Shown: positions 1 to 8,477, numbered from the stretch's first letter. The stretch is DNA of 64,000 nucleotides from Mycobacterium sp. 852002-51971_SCH5477799-a (GCF_001667145.1 NZ_LZIF01000113.1:1-64000), one strand, 5' to 3'. Numbers and translations: made by a program. The notes: generated by a model not told the origin, from the sequence alone.

Positions 1-539
1 ACCGGGGGCGGTACCTCGACCGGTGGGGGCGGTGCGCCCGCGGCCGGCGGCGGACCGGCCGGCGGAGGGAATGCCGGAGTGGCGGGCATCGGCCGCGGCA
101 TCGGCAAAATCCCTTGCGGCGCAGCGCCGATGATCGAGCTGACAATCGTGCCGTGGGCGTCGCAGTCCGACAAGCCGTCCTCGCCCATGATGTAATCGCC
201 ACCGGGAACCACCGGTAGCCGCGGGTTCGGCGACACCCCCGTGTCGATGACCGCCACGGACACACCGTTGCCGGTGCTGTATTGCCACGCCTTCGTGATG
301 TTCAGCAAGTTGAAGCCCGGGGCCATCTGCGCCACGTCGGGGTTTCGCACGGTGATGGGGGTCGAGCAGCTGTTGGCGCGGCGCATCGGCTGGTCGGGTT
401 TCGGTGGCCCGTCCGGCGGAACCATCCCCGGGTCCACCGAGGGTGGTGTAATGGCAAATGCGGCAGGGATATTGGCTGACATCGCGACCAGGGCGACGGC
501 GCCGGCGACCGCGGCGGCCCTTTTCAGTGGCGAATCCAC
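1..539 (-). CDS. mycP2: MycP2 mycosin, subtilisin-like serine protease of ESX-2 (3' part outside window)
   Basis: Membrane-anchored protease of a type VII secretion system; mycosins stabilise the ESX membrane complex. The GTG start at 539 overlaps the end of eccD2 by 16 bp. The translation opens with a hydrophobic signal segment (AAAVAGAVALVAMSANIPAAFA), then a propeptide-like stretch. The catalytic Asp lies in VAVIDTGVS and the catalytic His in DCDAHGTIVSS. A Pro-rich insertion loop follows and runs to the window edge, so the catalytic Ser and C-terminal membrane helix are not visible. Gene order assigns it to ESX-2. Confidence 0.93.
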   Translation of the reverse strand, partial: MDSPLKRAAAVAGAVALVAMSANIPAAFAITPPSVDPGMVPPDGPPKPDQPMRRANSCSTPITVRNPDVAQMAPGFNLLNITKAWQYSTGNGVSVAVIDTGVSPNPRLPVVPGGDYIMGEDGLSDCDAHGTIVSSIIGAAPQGILPMPRPMPATPAFPPPAGPPPAAGAPPPPVEVPPP

Positions 540-2053
540 GTGAAGAGCCCTCCCAAGGCCGCCGCTGCTGGTAGCAAGACAATGAATGCGAGCACTTCCA
601 CCCATTCCACCGTCAACCGGATGAATGGCCGAAACCGCATGGCCGGCACCAAAAGTGCTGCGGCCAAACCCAACCCGGCGAAGATCGTCACAATCACCAC
701 CGGCCACATCAGCCCGGTCACGGCGTCTTTCGGCGCGGCGACGGCGTACTTGACCACACCCGCGCACACCGCGGCTGATGCCCCGCACACGAGCGCGACG
801 GCCTGATATTTGGCGGCGAATCCGCGCCCCTGGGTGACGAAGATGCCCACCACCAGCCCGGCGACCACCAGCGCCAACCACGCCCACTGGCGTCCCGGCG
901 CCAACACGCCCCACACCGCGACGGGCAACACAATCGACACCCCTGCACACAGGCCCACCTGGACGGCATTGACCAACCGCGCCGAGGCGGCGATCGCGGC
1001 GCCGCGCGCGGTGATGTCGGTCAGTTCGTTGTCTTCATCTTCGGATTCGTCCTCACTGACCGGAGCCACCGTATCGACGGGCATCCCCTCGCGCCGCGCG
1101 AACAGGTCCCGGCCGGTGATCGATCCGAAATGCGGCGGTCTGACCCGCGCCACCCACAGTGCGATCAGTGGAGCCATCCGGACCAGGACCAGCAATCCGA
1201 CCAACACGCAGACCGCCAGCACCTGAGCCGAAGCCGGCCGGAACATCCGGACGGCAGCGACGGCAGCCAGGATTCCGCAGACTGTCACCACTGCGGTGAC
1301 CACCGCTGTCTGCCAACGGTTTCGGGCGGTCACCCCGATGGCGACGGCGCCCAGGATCACCACGACGGCGCCGATCAGCCCATGGGCGGCGCCGAGCACA
1401 CCCGGGGGCGCGCACGCGCCGGCGGCAGCAAGTGACAAGACCGCCAGCCACGCGAAACCACTGAACAGGTCCCGTCGTCCCCGCCACCCCCTTCGCACCA
1501 CCAACGTGGCAACCACCAGCAAGGCGCCGACCGCCGCGCACACCGCGGCCGGGATGGGGCCGTCGGTGAACGTCCGTGCCCGCAACGTCAGGGCCACGGC
1601 GACCCCGACGGCCATCGCGATGACGGCGACCGCGGTGTGCGCGGCCGTCAGCGGCGTCACCGGCGCGAACATCCGATCGCCACCGTCGCGGCCCAGCCAT
1701 TTGCCCATCGCCGCCAACCCCGTTGACAGCGACTCGTATTGCGGTTCGAACGACTCACCGTCGACCCGCGGCACCAGCACCAGGGTGTCGCCATCCTGGA
1801 CACCCAGTTCATCCAGGCTTTTATTTATATCGAGCCGGACGCCGTTGATCTTGTGGAGCTCGTAGCTGCCCGCGGGCAATGCGATGCCGTCGAAGCCTTT
1901 GCGCTTCAGGTCGGCATCGAACAGCTCGACCATTCCCTCGAAGAATCCCTCCATCGGGATTCCGGCCGGAAATACCTGCGAGCACAGATGCTTCTCGTAA
2001 GAAATGTTGACCGCACAACGCGCCGGGAAAGCGACCTTATGCGGCGCTGTCAC
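524..2053 (-). CDS. eccD2: EccD2, polytopic membrane core component of ESX-2
   Basis: Inner-membrane channel subunit of the type VII secretion complex. The N-terminal ~95 residues form the ubiquitin-like domain (ending near GDTLVLVPR). About eleven hydrophobic helices follow to the C-terminus (LFTWIRH). The length of 509 aa is that expected for EccD2. It overlaps the upstream ATPase gene by an ATGA junction and the downstream mycP2 by 16 bp, so translation is likely coupled. Identity is from family features plus synteny. Confidence 0.93.
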   Translation of the reverse strand: MTAPHKVAFPARCAVNISYEKHLCSQVFPAGIPMEGFFEGMVELFDADLKRKGFDGIALPAGSYELHKINGVRLDINKSLDELGVQDGDTLVLVPRVDGESFEPQYESLSTGLAAMGKWLGRDGGDRMFAPVTPLTAAHTAVAVIAMAVGVAVALTLRARTFTDGPIPAAVCAAVGALLVVATLVVRRGWRGRRDLFSGFAWLAVLSLAAAGACAPPGVLGAAHGLIGAVVVILGAVAIGVTARNRWQTAVVTAVVTVCGILAAVAAVRMFRPASAQVLAVCVLVGLLVLVRMAPLIALWVARVRPPHFGSITGRDLFARREGMPVDTVAPVSEDESEDEDNELTDITARGAAIAASARLVNAVQVGLCAGVSIVLPVAVWGVLAPGRQWAWLALVVAGLVVGIFVTQGRGFAAKYQAVALVCGASAAVCAGVVKYAVAAPKDAVTGLMWPVVIVTIFAGLGLAAALLVPAMRFRPFIRLTVEWVEVLAFIVLLPAAAALGGLFTWIRH

Positions 2054-3075
2054 GGCACCGACCGCTCGGCGTCAGGAATGTATTTGTCCGCCAGCCCGGC
2101 GGTGATTTCGAAGAGGCGCAGTCGCGACTTCTTTTCCAGTTCGTGAACCGTGTCGATGATGCCGCCTTTAGCGAGGTGGGGATCAAACGGCAGCACTTCG
2201 ACGGTCGCCCCGACCTTGGTGAACCGCTCGGTCAAGTAAGCCAGCGCGTCCTTATCGGTGATCTGGTCGGTGTGGTTCACAATCACGGTGCTGCGCGACA
2301 CCAACTCGTGGTAACCCTGCGAACGCAGGTAATCCACCGCGCGCAGCACCGGGCGTGACCTGTCCGCGGTGATGCCGGAGACGAACACGAGGGTGTCTGT
2401 ATTTTCCAATACCGGCTTCATCACCTCGTGTTCGAGGTCTGGTGAGGTGTCGACGATCATCACCGTATGCGTGCGCCGCAGGCGCGAAAGCACGCCGGAG
2501 AACATCGCGGGCACCAACGGCCTGGGCTGGTCGGAAGTCCGGTTTCCAGCCAGGACGTCAAGACCAATGACGTTCTGTCCCAGATGTTCTCGAATATCCG
2601 CGTATCCCTGGACATCGGTGTCGTTGATGATCGCGGTGTAATCGCCGGGCGGGGACTCGTCGATGCGGTCGGCCAGTGTCCCGAAACCCGGGACCGCGTC
2701 GATCGCAATCACGTTCTGCGGGCGGCACTCCCGGAACACACCCCCGAGGCAGGCGGCGAGCGTCGTGACGCCCACGCCACCCTTGCCGGAGACGACCGTG
2801 ATGACGTATTGCCGTCGAATATGCCGCCGGATGCGATTCTGCAAATCGCGGTAGTGCCGTTCGCGCGGGGACTCACCGGGATTTATTTTATGAAAAGATA
2901 TGGAGTAAATGAATTTCCGCCAGCCCGAACCTGGTGGAATTTTCCGCGGCGCGGCCAGATCGGTAATACGCATTGTGTCGGATACCGAATCCGGGAAGTT
3001 GCTGGCCCCTGACGGATCCCCCCGTCTGAGCGCTCCTTCGTCCGACATATTCGGGTCATTCCAAGGGCTCGTCAC
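2050..3075 (-). CDS. MinD/ParA-like P-loop ATPase of the ESX-2 cluster (Rv3888c type)
   Basis: A deviant Walker A motif (KGGVGVTT, residues ~98-105) follows a ~90-residue basic, Pro/Ser-containing N-terminal extension. A 'VDTSPDLEH' segment matches the Walker B/switch region of the SIMIBI MinD/ParA class. In M. tuberculosis the same position between espG2 and eccD2 holds Rv3888c, also about 341 aa. EspI-type ATPases of ESX-1 are related and regulate secretion with ATP level; a similar role here is inference. Start ATG 3075; the 3' end overlaps eccD2 by 4 bp. Confidence 0.87.
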   Translation of the reverse strand: MTSPWNDPNMSDEGALRRGDPSGASNFPDSVSDTMRITDLAAPRKIPPGSGWRKFIYSISFHKINPGESPRERHYRDLQNRIRRHIRRQYVITVVSGKGGVGVTTLAACLGGVFRECRPQNVIAIDAVPGFGTLADRIDESPPGDYTAIINDTDVQGYADIREHLGQNVIGLDVLAGNRTSDQPRPLVPAMFSGVLSRLRRTHTVMIVDTSPDLEHEVMKPVLENTDTLVFVSGITADRSRPVLRAVDYLRSQGYHELVSRSTVIVNHTDQITDKDALAYLTERFTKVGATVEVLPFDPHLAKGGIIDTVHELEKKSRLRLFEITAGLADKYIPDAERSVP

Positions 3076-3210
3076 GACGCGATGCTAACACGGTTGCCGA
3101 TACCGCGTTTACCCCGTTCAGAAGCTGTCCAATGCGACAGACGTTGCTATTCCAAGACTTTGGTTATCGCAGTGACTTTCGTCAGTTCGCTTCCGCCGCG
3201 CCCCTTACGT

Positions 3211-3228
3211 TTTGCTTCTCGTAGCAAA
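3211..3228 (-). terminator. Hairpin after espG2
   Basis: TTTGCT and AGCAAA form 6-bp perfect arms around a 6-nt loop, 8 nt past the espG2 stop codon. It lies in the 161-bp gap before the MinD-like gene. There is no long U-tract, so it may be a weak attenuator or processing site rather than a full terminator. Confidence 0.3.
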
Positions 3229-3236
3229 GCGCAGCG

Positions 3237-4067
3237 TCACACAACTCGCCGATACGAGTGCCACTCGTCGCCGGCGGGCAATCGGCGGATGAGCCGTTGA
3301 ATCGCTCCGCCGATGTCCGTGCGCGAGCCGGGCGAGAGAATCTGGTACTGACGCTGCCCCGAGGTGACGCTTTCGATGCAGATCCGCCCCGCGGGGGTGT
3401 CGACGATGGACACCGTCGAGTCGCCGACGGCTATTCGTGCCAACTCGTCCGGCCCGACGCCGGCCTGCAGCCCGACGATGTTCGCGTGCGCGGACCGCGC
3501 GGGATCGGCGGCCGTCAGGACCATCTGCAGCTGATCGGCGTCGAGGCGCTGTTCGAGCAGGAATTTTCGCAGGCTTGCGGTGTCGCGCACCGAGTTCAGT
3601 AACTGCTCGGTGTCCAGCGTGACCGGCTTCAGCGGTGCCGCTTCGGCCACGCCGCACAGCCTCTCGATCTGACCGACCAGCAGGTCGCTGGCCGACGCTT
3701 CATTGCCGGCCGTGCCCGCGGGATACAACCGCACCACGTCGCCGTGGCGTTCCAAGACCACCCACCACGTCGCGAAGCGGCAAATGGATGCACGCGTCGG
3801 CTCGCGGCCCGGGACCCCGATCATCACCAGCAGCCCGAGATCGCGTCGAAGCAGCACCGTCAGCCACTCACGGATCATCGGGTCGACGTTGCCGGCCTCA
3901 TCGAGCGCGCCCGCGGCCAGCAACTCGGCGGCCGCGGGGTGATTCTTCGCGCGCTCCGGGGTGTCCAGGCGCGGCAGCATCGGCCGCAGCCCCAATTCAG
4001 GGCAGGTTTGCTCCACCCCGGTGACCGCCTGCAACACCCATAGGCCGTCGACCGTCGTTGTCAGCAT
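3237..4067 (-). CDS. espG2: EspG2, cytosolic PE/PPE chaperone of ESX-2
   Basis: EspG proteins bind the tip of cognate PE-PPE heterodimers in the cytosol and keep them soluble for their own ESX system. The 276-aa length, the N-terminal 'TVDGLWVLQAVTGVEQTCPELGLRP' region and the C-terminal 'DIGGAIQRLIRRLP' fit the family. Its position directly after esxC is that of Rv3889c. A large inverted-repeat structure separates it from esxC (106-bp gap). The RBS-like GAGGGCGAGG precedes ATG 4067. Confidence 0.9.
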   Translation of the reverse strand: MLTTTVDGLWVLQAVTGVEQTCPELGLRPMLPRLDTPERAKNHPAAAELLAAGALDEAGNVDPMIREWLTVLLRRDLGLLVMIGVPGREPTRASICRFATWWVVLERHGDVVRLYPAGTAGNEASASDLLVGQIERLCGVAEAAPLKPVTLDTEQLLNSVRDTASLRKFLLEQRLDADQLQMVLTAADPARSAHANIVGLQAGVGPDELARIAVGDSTVSIVDTPAGRICIESVTSGQRQYQILSPGSRTDIGGAIQRLIRRLPAGDEWHSYRRVV

Positions 4068-4081
4068 GTCGCCTCGCCCTC

Positions 4082-4164
4082 ACCAAGCGAGTCCGCCGAC
4101 CGGTGGACGGTAGACCGAAGGTGGGGCACACACGCCCGGCGCATCTGCCCCACCTTCGCTTGGT
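4082..4164 (-). promoter_or_regulatory. Long nested inverted repeat between esxC and espG2 (attenuator / mRNA-stability structure)
   Basis: Perfect 13-bp arms CGAAGGTGGGGCA (4116-4128) and TGCCCCACCTTCG (4146-4158) enclose a 17-nt loop. A second pair, ACCAAGCGA (4082-4090) with TCGCTTGGT (4156-4164), closes a larger structure whose base ends about 14 nt before the espG2 start. On the transcribed strand it begins ~10 nt after the esxC stop. Such a stem fits partial termination or RNase protection giving more EsxC/EsxD than EspG. That function is inference; the pairing is seen directly. Confidence 0.7.
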
Positions 4165-4173
4165 CGCGCGAAC

Positions 4174-4461
4174 TCAGAACAGGCCGGCGATGTGCTGGTC
4201 GGTGCTGAGCGCATTGTCCAGCACGTGGGATGTAGTCACGCCGTGCTGGCGAATGGTGTCGATGAGACCCTGCAGGCCGGACAGCATCTGCGCTTGGGCC
4301 TCGAAGAAACCCGATGCGCCGTGGCCGGCAAAAAATTCCTGCAGGGCGTGGGTGCGGTTGGAGGTGTCGTCAAAAATCGACTGCAACTGCCCGGCGCGGG
4401 AAGCGACGTCGGTGGCGAAGTCCGCGACGGCTCCGGGGTTATAGGTGATCGGGTCGGACAT
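4174..4461 (-). CDS. esxC: EsxC, WXG100-family secreted protein of ESX-2
   Basis: 95-aa helical-hairpin protein, partner of EsxD and exported as a heterodimer. The sequence closely follows remembered M. tuberculosis EsxC (ITYNPGAV...QEFFAGHGA.GFF.AQAQMLSGLQGLI...IAGLF). The turn carries FFAGHGASGFF instead of the classical W-x-G. 52 bp separate it from esxD, with an AGGAACTTC ribosome-binding region before ATG 4461. Confidence 0.95.
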   Translation of the reverse strand: MSDPITYNPGAVADFATDVASRAGQLQSIFDDTSNRTHALQEFFAGHGASGFFEAQAQMLSGLQGLIDTIRQHGVTTSHVLDNALSTDQHIAGLF

Positions 4462-4513
4462 TGTGAAGTTCCTTTCAAAAGACCATTAATGGAATTGAGA
4501 ATTTAGTGGGTGC

Positions 4514-4828
4514 TTAGGAGCCGTGGCCGCCGAATAGCGCGCTGAAAGCGTGCGAGGAATCCGCCTCGTGGCCTTCCATCAAGGCCGCCGCCTTCGTGAG
4601 CCCTTCCGCCAGACGGGTGCCGCCGGTCAGGACCTTATTTAAGTCGTTTTGAACTTCGATGGCCGTCGCGTGCGACGCCGTCACCGCCGAACCAGACCAG
4701 GTGGACGGGTTCATCACGTTTTCCTGATTCGCGACGTATCCCTGGCCAATCCCGATCGCGTGCTCCATGTTCGCCTGAATGGCGTTGGAAGCATCGCGAA
4801 GCATTTGCGGTGTTACTTTGATTGTCAC
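4514..4828 (-). CDS. esxD: EsxD, WXG100-family secreted protein of ESX-2
   Basis: 104-aa WXG100 protein with the TWSG turn motif (W-S-G) between two helices and the ANQENVMNP..WSG region typical of EsxD. It pairs with EsxC. GTG start at 4828 is preceded by AGAAGGAG at good spacing. It ends in a short acidic/His tail (MEGHEADSSHAF.ALFGGHGS). Gene order PE36-PPE69-esxD-esxC is as in the reference ESX-2 locus. Confidence 0.94.
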   Translation of the reverse strand: MTIKVTPQMLRDASNAIQANMEHAIGIGQGYVANQENVMNPSTWSGSAVTASHATAIEVQNDLNKVLTGGTRLAEGLTKAAALMEGHEADSSHAFSALFGGHGS

Positions 4829-4923
4829 GGAATTCTCCTTCTCCGGTGGGCCGCCCCCCGTGTGGGCATGAAGCGAAGTGTATGGCGGCTGATTGGACCT
4901 GTCGATTCACCTTTCGCCTGGGT

Positions 4924-6105
4924 TCACACTCGGGCGTCGACAACCCGTACGGTCGCGGGCTGGTCGGCTTTGTCACGGGAGCCGCGCTCGCCTCCCGCCC
5001 CGTGACCGACGGGCATACCGCCCATCGGGGCGCCACCCATCGTCGTGGTCTGCGGCCGCATGGCCTCGGCACCCAATGCCCCGGCCGGCCGCAGCCCTAC
5101 CGGCCGGCCACTGGTGGCCGGCTCGAAGGCGCTGACCGGACGGGTGAAACTGGTCGCGGGCATGCCCGCGCCACCCAGCGACGCGCCGCCACCGGCCCCG
5201 ACCTCCGCCGCGGAGAGTCCGGTCGTGGCCGACACTGCCGAGACGGCCGGTGTCGCTCCGCCCATGCCCATGGCTCCGGGATTGGCGAACATGCCCATCA
5301 GCGGCTGCATCATCTGCATCGGAGCCTGCATCATCTGCATCGGCGCCTGCATCACCTGCGGGATCGCTCCCATCAACTGCTGCGCCGGCTGCATCAGGGT
5401 GCTCGCCTGATTCATGAAGTCCTGCCCGCCCGAGGCGGCCTGACCGGTGCCCTGCACCCCCGTCTGTGCGCCCTGCATCGCGGCGCGCATGCCGTCGCCG
5501 GCCCCTTGCTCCGCCGCCGATTCGCCCACCGCCGCTGCCGCCTGCGCGGGTGCGGCCGGCGACGCACCCATGGATGCGATCGGCGGAGGGATGGTGAGAC
5601 TTTGGGACAAGGCCGTCAGGATCGTTCCGTAGCTGGCCCCGACCGCGGAGTTGTTCGGCCACATCGACCCGAAGTACTCGAGCTCCAGCGACGTGATGCG
5701 CGGGGTCAATGCGCCGAGGACCAACGGGTTGATGCCGTAGTCAGCGGCGGTCTCGGTGCGGTTGCCGATGCATTCGGGAGCGGGGCGCATCGAGCCGTAG
5801 GCCATCTGATACGCCGAGACCGCAGTCGACACCACCGCCGGCTTGACGTCGACCCAGCCGGCGAGCCCGTGCAGCGACGCGTTCAGCGCGGTCGCGTTTG
5901 CCGCCGAGGCCAACGAACCCGAGCCCGTCCAACTCGCCGACGTTGCGACGGTGTTGATCGTTGACGCAATGCTGGAGCCGTGATGGGTGGCCGCCAAGGC
6001 GGTCCAGGCGGCCTGGTTCGCCAGGTGAGTGATGACGCCGGCCCCCGCCTTGAGCAGCATGTCGTTTTCCTCAGGCGTACGCGCAGCCCATCCCGGATCG
6101 GCCAT
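4924..6105 (-). CDS. PPE69: PPE-family protein of ESX-2 (PPE69 type)
   Basis: Forms a helical heterodimer with the upstream PE protein and is a likely EspG2/ESX-2 client. The ~180-residue N-terminal domain lacks a literal Pro-Pro-Glu (GWAARTPEEND) but keeps the PPE helix pattern, including SASWTGSGS (W-x-G). The C-terminal half is Ala/Gly/Met-rich, with a Met-rich tandem motif (QAPMQMM repeated, residues ~250-270) and a polar tail (GGERGSRDKADQPATVRVVDARV). 393 aa, close to PPE69. It starts 33 bp after PE36. Confidence 0.9.
   Translation of the reverse strand: MADPGWAARTPEENDMLLKAGAGVITHLANQAAWTALAATHHGSSIASTINTVATSASWTGSGSLASAANATALNASLHGLAGWVDVKPAVVSTAVSAYQMAYGSMRPAPECIGNRTETAADYGINPLVLGALTPRITSLELEYFGSMWPNNSAVGASYGTILTALSQSLTIPPPIASMGASPAAPAQAAAAVGESAAEQGAGDGMRAAMQGAQTGVQGTGQAASGGQDFMNQASTLMQPAQQLMGAIPQVMQAPMQMMQAPMQMMQPLMGMFANPGAMGMGGATPAVSAVSATTGLSAAEVGAGGGASLGGAGMPATSFTRPVSAFEPATSGRPVGLRPAGALGAEAMRPQTTTMGGAPMGGMPVGHGAGGERGSRDKADQPATVRVVDARV
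5305..5357 (-). repeat. Tandem 21-bp repeat inside PPE69
   Basis: Two copies of a 21-bp unit at 5305-5325 and 5326-5346 differ by one base, followed by a degenerate partial third copy. They encode the Met-rich QAPMQMM repeat. In-frame repeat length variation would change the protein without breaking it. Confidence 0.75.
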
Positions 6106-6138
6106 GCGTACTTCCCCCCTTTGCTACGTCGCTGGGAT

Positions 6139-6450
6139 CTAAGCCCCGATAGCCATCGTCAAGCTGCGCATGAGCTCCGTGACGACGTAGGTGTTCGAAG
6201 CGATGCTCTGCGCGCCGGCGAACAGGCCACGCTGGGTTGCGTGCTCAGACACTACGCCCAGGTAGCTACCGCCGCAGGCGTTGAGCGCCGCAGCGAACAT
6301 GGCCGAATCCGGATCGCCGCCCATCGGCAGCACACCAAGCAGAACGGGCGCGGCCGCAGAAGCCGCCGCCTCAGTCTCCGCGCTGATCGCCGACTCGGCG
6401 CCGGCCGACGCCAGCACCGCCTCTGACTGCACCGACGTGATAGGACCCAT
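6139..6450 (-). CDS. PE36: PE-family protein of ESX-2 (PE36 type)
   Basis: ~103-aa helical protein that heterodimerises with the adjacent PPE. It carries a YxxxE secretion-signal-like motif (TYVVTE) near the end of the second helix. I start it at ATG 6450, 5 nt after GGAGGG; ATG 6453 and an in-frame start at 6471 are alternatives. A TACACT box (6497-6502, minus strand) could be the -10 element of the cluster. In reference genomes eccC2 lies directly upstream; here it is replaced by unrelated genes. Confidence 0.85.
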   Translation of the reverse strand: MGPITSVQSEAVLASAGAESAISAETEAAASAAAPVLLGVLPMGGDPDSAMFAAALNACGGSYLGVVSEHATQRGLFAGAQSIASNTYVVTELMRSLTMAIGA

Positions 6451-6699
6451 CATTTCCCTCCGAACGCTCAATCCGAATCCAGGTGCTTGGGGCCATAGTG
6501 TAGTGGGATTTTGCCGATCGTGTTATTCACTCCGGTCGGGACGGCCCTGAGCCCCGGAATTTGGTTAAATAACGCCGGTCCAAGCGTGAAAGTACTGGAT
6601 TACCAAAGGGAGTCGGCGATAACCTCAGCCGCCTCTCAGGACTCGGCTGTCACAAAAACACCTTGGTTACCTGGTGCGCATTCCATTAAGGCCGATTAT

Positions 6700-7116
6700 C
6701 TAGTCCCGGTCGTGATGGCACACGGCCTCGAGTTTGATGCCGAACGGGTCGTACCAAAAGGTGGCGTAATAATGGCCGGGATATTGCGGGAAATGGCGCG
6801 GCGGGTGGATGACGGTGCCTCCGGCCCGGACGACTTGATCGTGAACCGCACGCACCGACGACCTCCGCCGCACGATGAATGCCAGATGCTGCAGCCCTGC
6901 TTGCTGCGACGCGTACTCATGCGGCTCAACCGCCGGATAGAAGAACAAGTAGGTGCCCGGCTTGTTTTCGGCGGGCCGATAGGAAAACTCGTCGTCGGTA
7001 TGAAAGAACGGCTCGAAGTCGACAAGGGGCATCAGCGCGTCGTAATACCGTTTTGCGGCTGACAAATCGGGGACGTTGATCCCTAGGTGGCCGAGCATGG
7101 CATCAGCTTTCGCCAA
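6700..7116 (-). CDS. VOC (glyoxalase/bleomycin resistance) superfamily protein
   Basis: 138 aa with the beta-alpha-beta-beta-beta VOC module. It opens MLGHLGINVPDLSAAKRYYDAL and ends FWYDPFGIKLEAV, the usual metal-binding edges: His early, a central His in GLQHLAFIV, Glu in LEAV. Substrate unknown. It is the last gene of a four-gene overlapping operon under a TetR, overlapping the upstream hypothetical gene by 14 bp, so a detoxification role is plausible. Confidence 0.8.
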   Translation of the reverse strand: MAKADAMLGHLGINVPDLSAAKRYYDALMPLVDFEPFFHTDDEFSYRPAENKPGTYLFFYPAVEPHEYASQQAGLQHLAFIVRRRSSVRAVHDQVVRAGGTVIHPPRHFPQYPGHYYATFWYDPFGIKLEAVCHHDRD

Positions 7117-7435
7117 AGCGCGCGCGACGTGCGCCGGTGTCGTCCCCCGAGACGATCAGGTCGTAAACGTAAGCCCGGTCGCCCTTGGCGCTGACCCACA
7201 TGCCCTCCGGAGGCAGCTCACCCCACCCGGGGTCAGAAAACGGTCGCGCGAGCACATAGTCGGCTTCGGTACAGATCGCCCACCCGAAATCGGGCAGACG
7301 ACGACACCACAGCGCGATGTCATCGCTGCGCCGATAGGCGGGGTAGCCGTAGGCCGGCCCGGCCGGAACGAAGCGATAGACGGTGTCATCGGCTCGCCGC
7401 CGTAAGCATAGGTCCGTCAACGCCGGGCGGTTCAT
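7103..7435 (-). CDS. Conserved hypothetical protein, 110 aa
   Basis: Not recognised. It is hydrophilic and aromatic-rich (YRFVPAGPAYGYPAYRR, DFGWAICTEADYVLARPF), with no signal peptide or membrane segment. Its ATG overlaps the TetR stop in an ATGA junction and its end overlaps the VOC gene. It therefore belongs to the same translationally coupled unit and is probably real. Confidence 0.65.
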   Translation of the reverse strand: MNRPALTDLCLRRRADDTVYRFVPAGPAYGYPAYRRSDDIALWCRRLPDFGWAICTEADYVLARPFSDPGWGELPPEGMWVSAKGDRAYVYDLIVSGDDTGARRARFGES

Positions 7436-8028
7436 GAGATCGCTTGGCTATCAGTGGATTTCGTTGCCGCACACAGGGTTTCGGCGACCACACGGCCCGT
7501 GTCTTGAAGCGGACGGGTGCACCGTTGCACCCGCGCGAGCATGATCGCTCCCTCCAGGCTGGCTACCGCGAACGTCGCCAGTCGGCGGGATTGGGCGGCC
7601 GAGACGCCGGCGCCGATCAGCTCGGCGGCCACCCGTGCTTGCCAGGAGTCGAAGACGGCCTGGCTCGCTTCGCGCAAGGCTTCGTTGCTGCTGGCGATCT
7701 CACAAGCCACGGTGCCGATCGGGCACCCGTCAGCGAAGTCGGTGTCTTCCAGGGCACGCGCAGCCCAGTCGAACCATGTGACAGCGGCCTGACCGACGTC
7801 GACGGACTCGGAGAACACCCTGTCAAGCAGTTGTTGGTAACGCGCGGCGGTCTGGGAGATCGCCTGCACGGCCAGGTCTTGCTTGCCGCCGGGGAAGAAG
7901 TGATACAGCGAACCCAGGGGGGCCCGGCTCTCGGCGACGATCTGCTTGAGGCCGGTGCCCGAATACCCCTGGCGGCGAAACAGGCCGATCGCGGCGGTCA
8001 AGAAGCGATCACGGGTGGGCGTGGTCAT
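7432..8028 (-). CDS. TetR-family repressor, LmrA/YxaF (QdoR) type
   Basis: 198 aa. The N-terminal helix-turn-helix (LFRRQGYSGTGLKQIVAESRAPLGSLYHFFPGGKQDLAVQAI) has the PLGSLYHFFPGGK signature of the LmrA/YxaF branch. The C-terminal ligand domain carries the typical CPIGTVACEIASSNE motif. It lies second in its own operon with ATGA overlaps on both sides. A box matching the LmrA/YxaF operator lies 46 bp upstream of the operon's first ATG, so autoregulation is likely. The inducer is unknown; flavonoids act on the Bacillus homologues. Confidence 0.9.
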   Translation of the reverse strand: MTTPTRDRFLTAAIGLFRRQGYSGTGLKQIVAESRAPLGSLYHFFPGGKQDLAVQAISQTAARYQQLLDRVFSESVDVGQAAVTWFDWAARALEDTDFADGCPIGTVACEIASSNEALREASQAVFDSWQARVAAELIGAGVSAAQSRRLATFAVASLEGAIMLARVQRCTRPLQDTGRVVAETLCAATKSTDSQAIS

Positions 8029-8432
8029 AAGGACCGCGCGTTGGCCGTACCGCCGGCCGCGGAGCCCAGCGGGAGGCGGTCCAAGATTCGCTGGGCACGT
8101 TGGTGATCCATGGAGTAGGCGCTCAGCGCCTCACGCTCGAGTTGATCGTCCAGTGGACGCCCGAGGACGTCCAGCACCGTCTCTTTGGCCGATCGAACTG
8201 CGGATTGTTCGTGCCCGGCAATGCGACCGGCAAGGGCATAGGCGGCACTCATCAAATCGTCGTGCGGGACGACGCGGGTGACGAGATTTACCTGCAGCGC
8301 ACGTTGTGCGTCGATCGGTTCACCACTGAGCTCCAGATCCAGAGCCACCGCCGGACCGCAGGCATCGACAAGCCGAGAAATTCCGCCGTCACCGTGATGA
8401 AACCCCAAGCCCACCAAGGGCGCACCGAACAT
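8025..8432 (-). pseudogene. 5'-truncated enoyl-CoA hydratase/isomerase (C-terminal half)
   Basis: Codes for the crotonase C-terminal half: (GSALNIRIASDRA)MFGAP...GDGGISRLVDACGPAVALDLELSGEPIDAQRALQVNLVTRVVPHDDL. The recognisable reading frame continues upstream of ATG 8432 for only ~13 codons before an in-frame TGA at about 8471. The N-terminal ~100 residues, including the first oxyanion-hole segment, are missing. A promoter/operator abuts the break, so the remnant may still be transcribed as the operon leader. Overlaps tetR by ATGA. Confidence 0.8.
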
Positions 8433-8477
8433 CGCCCGGTCGGAGGCGATGCGGATATTGAGCGCGGACCCTCACAG

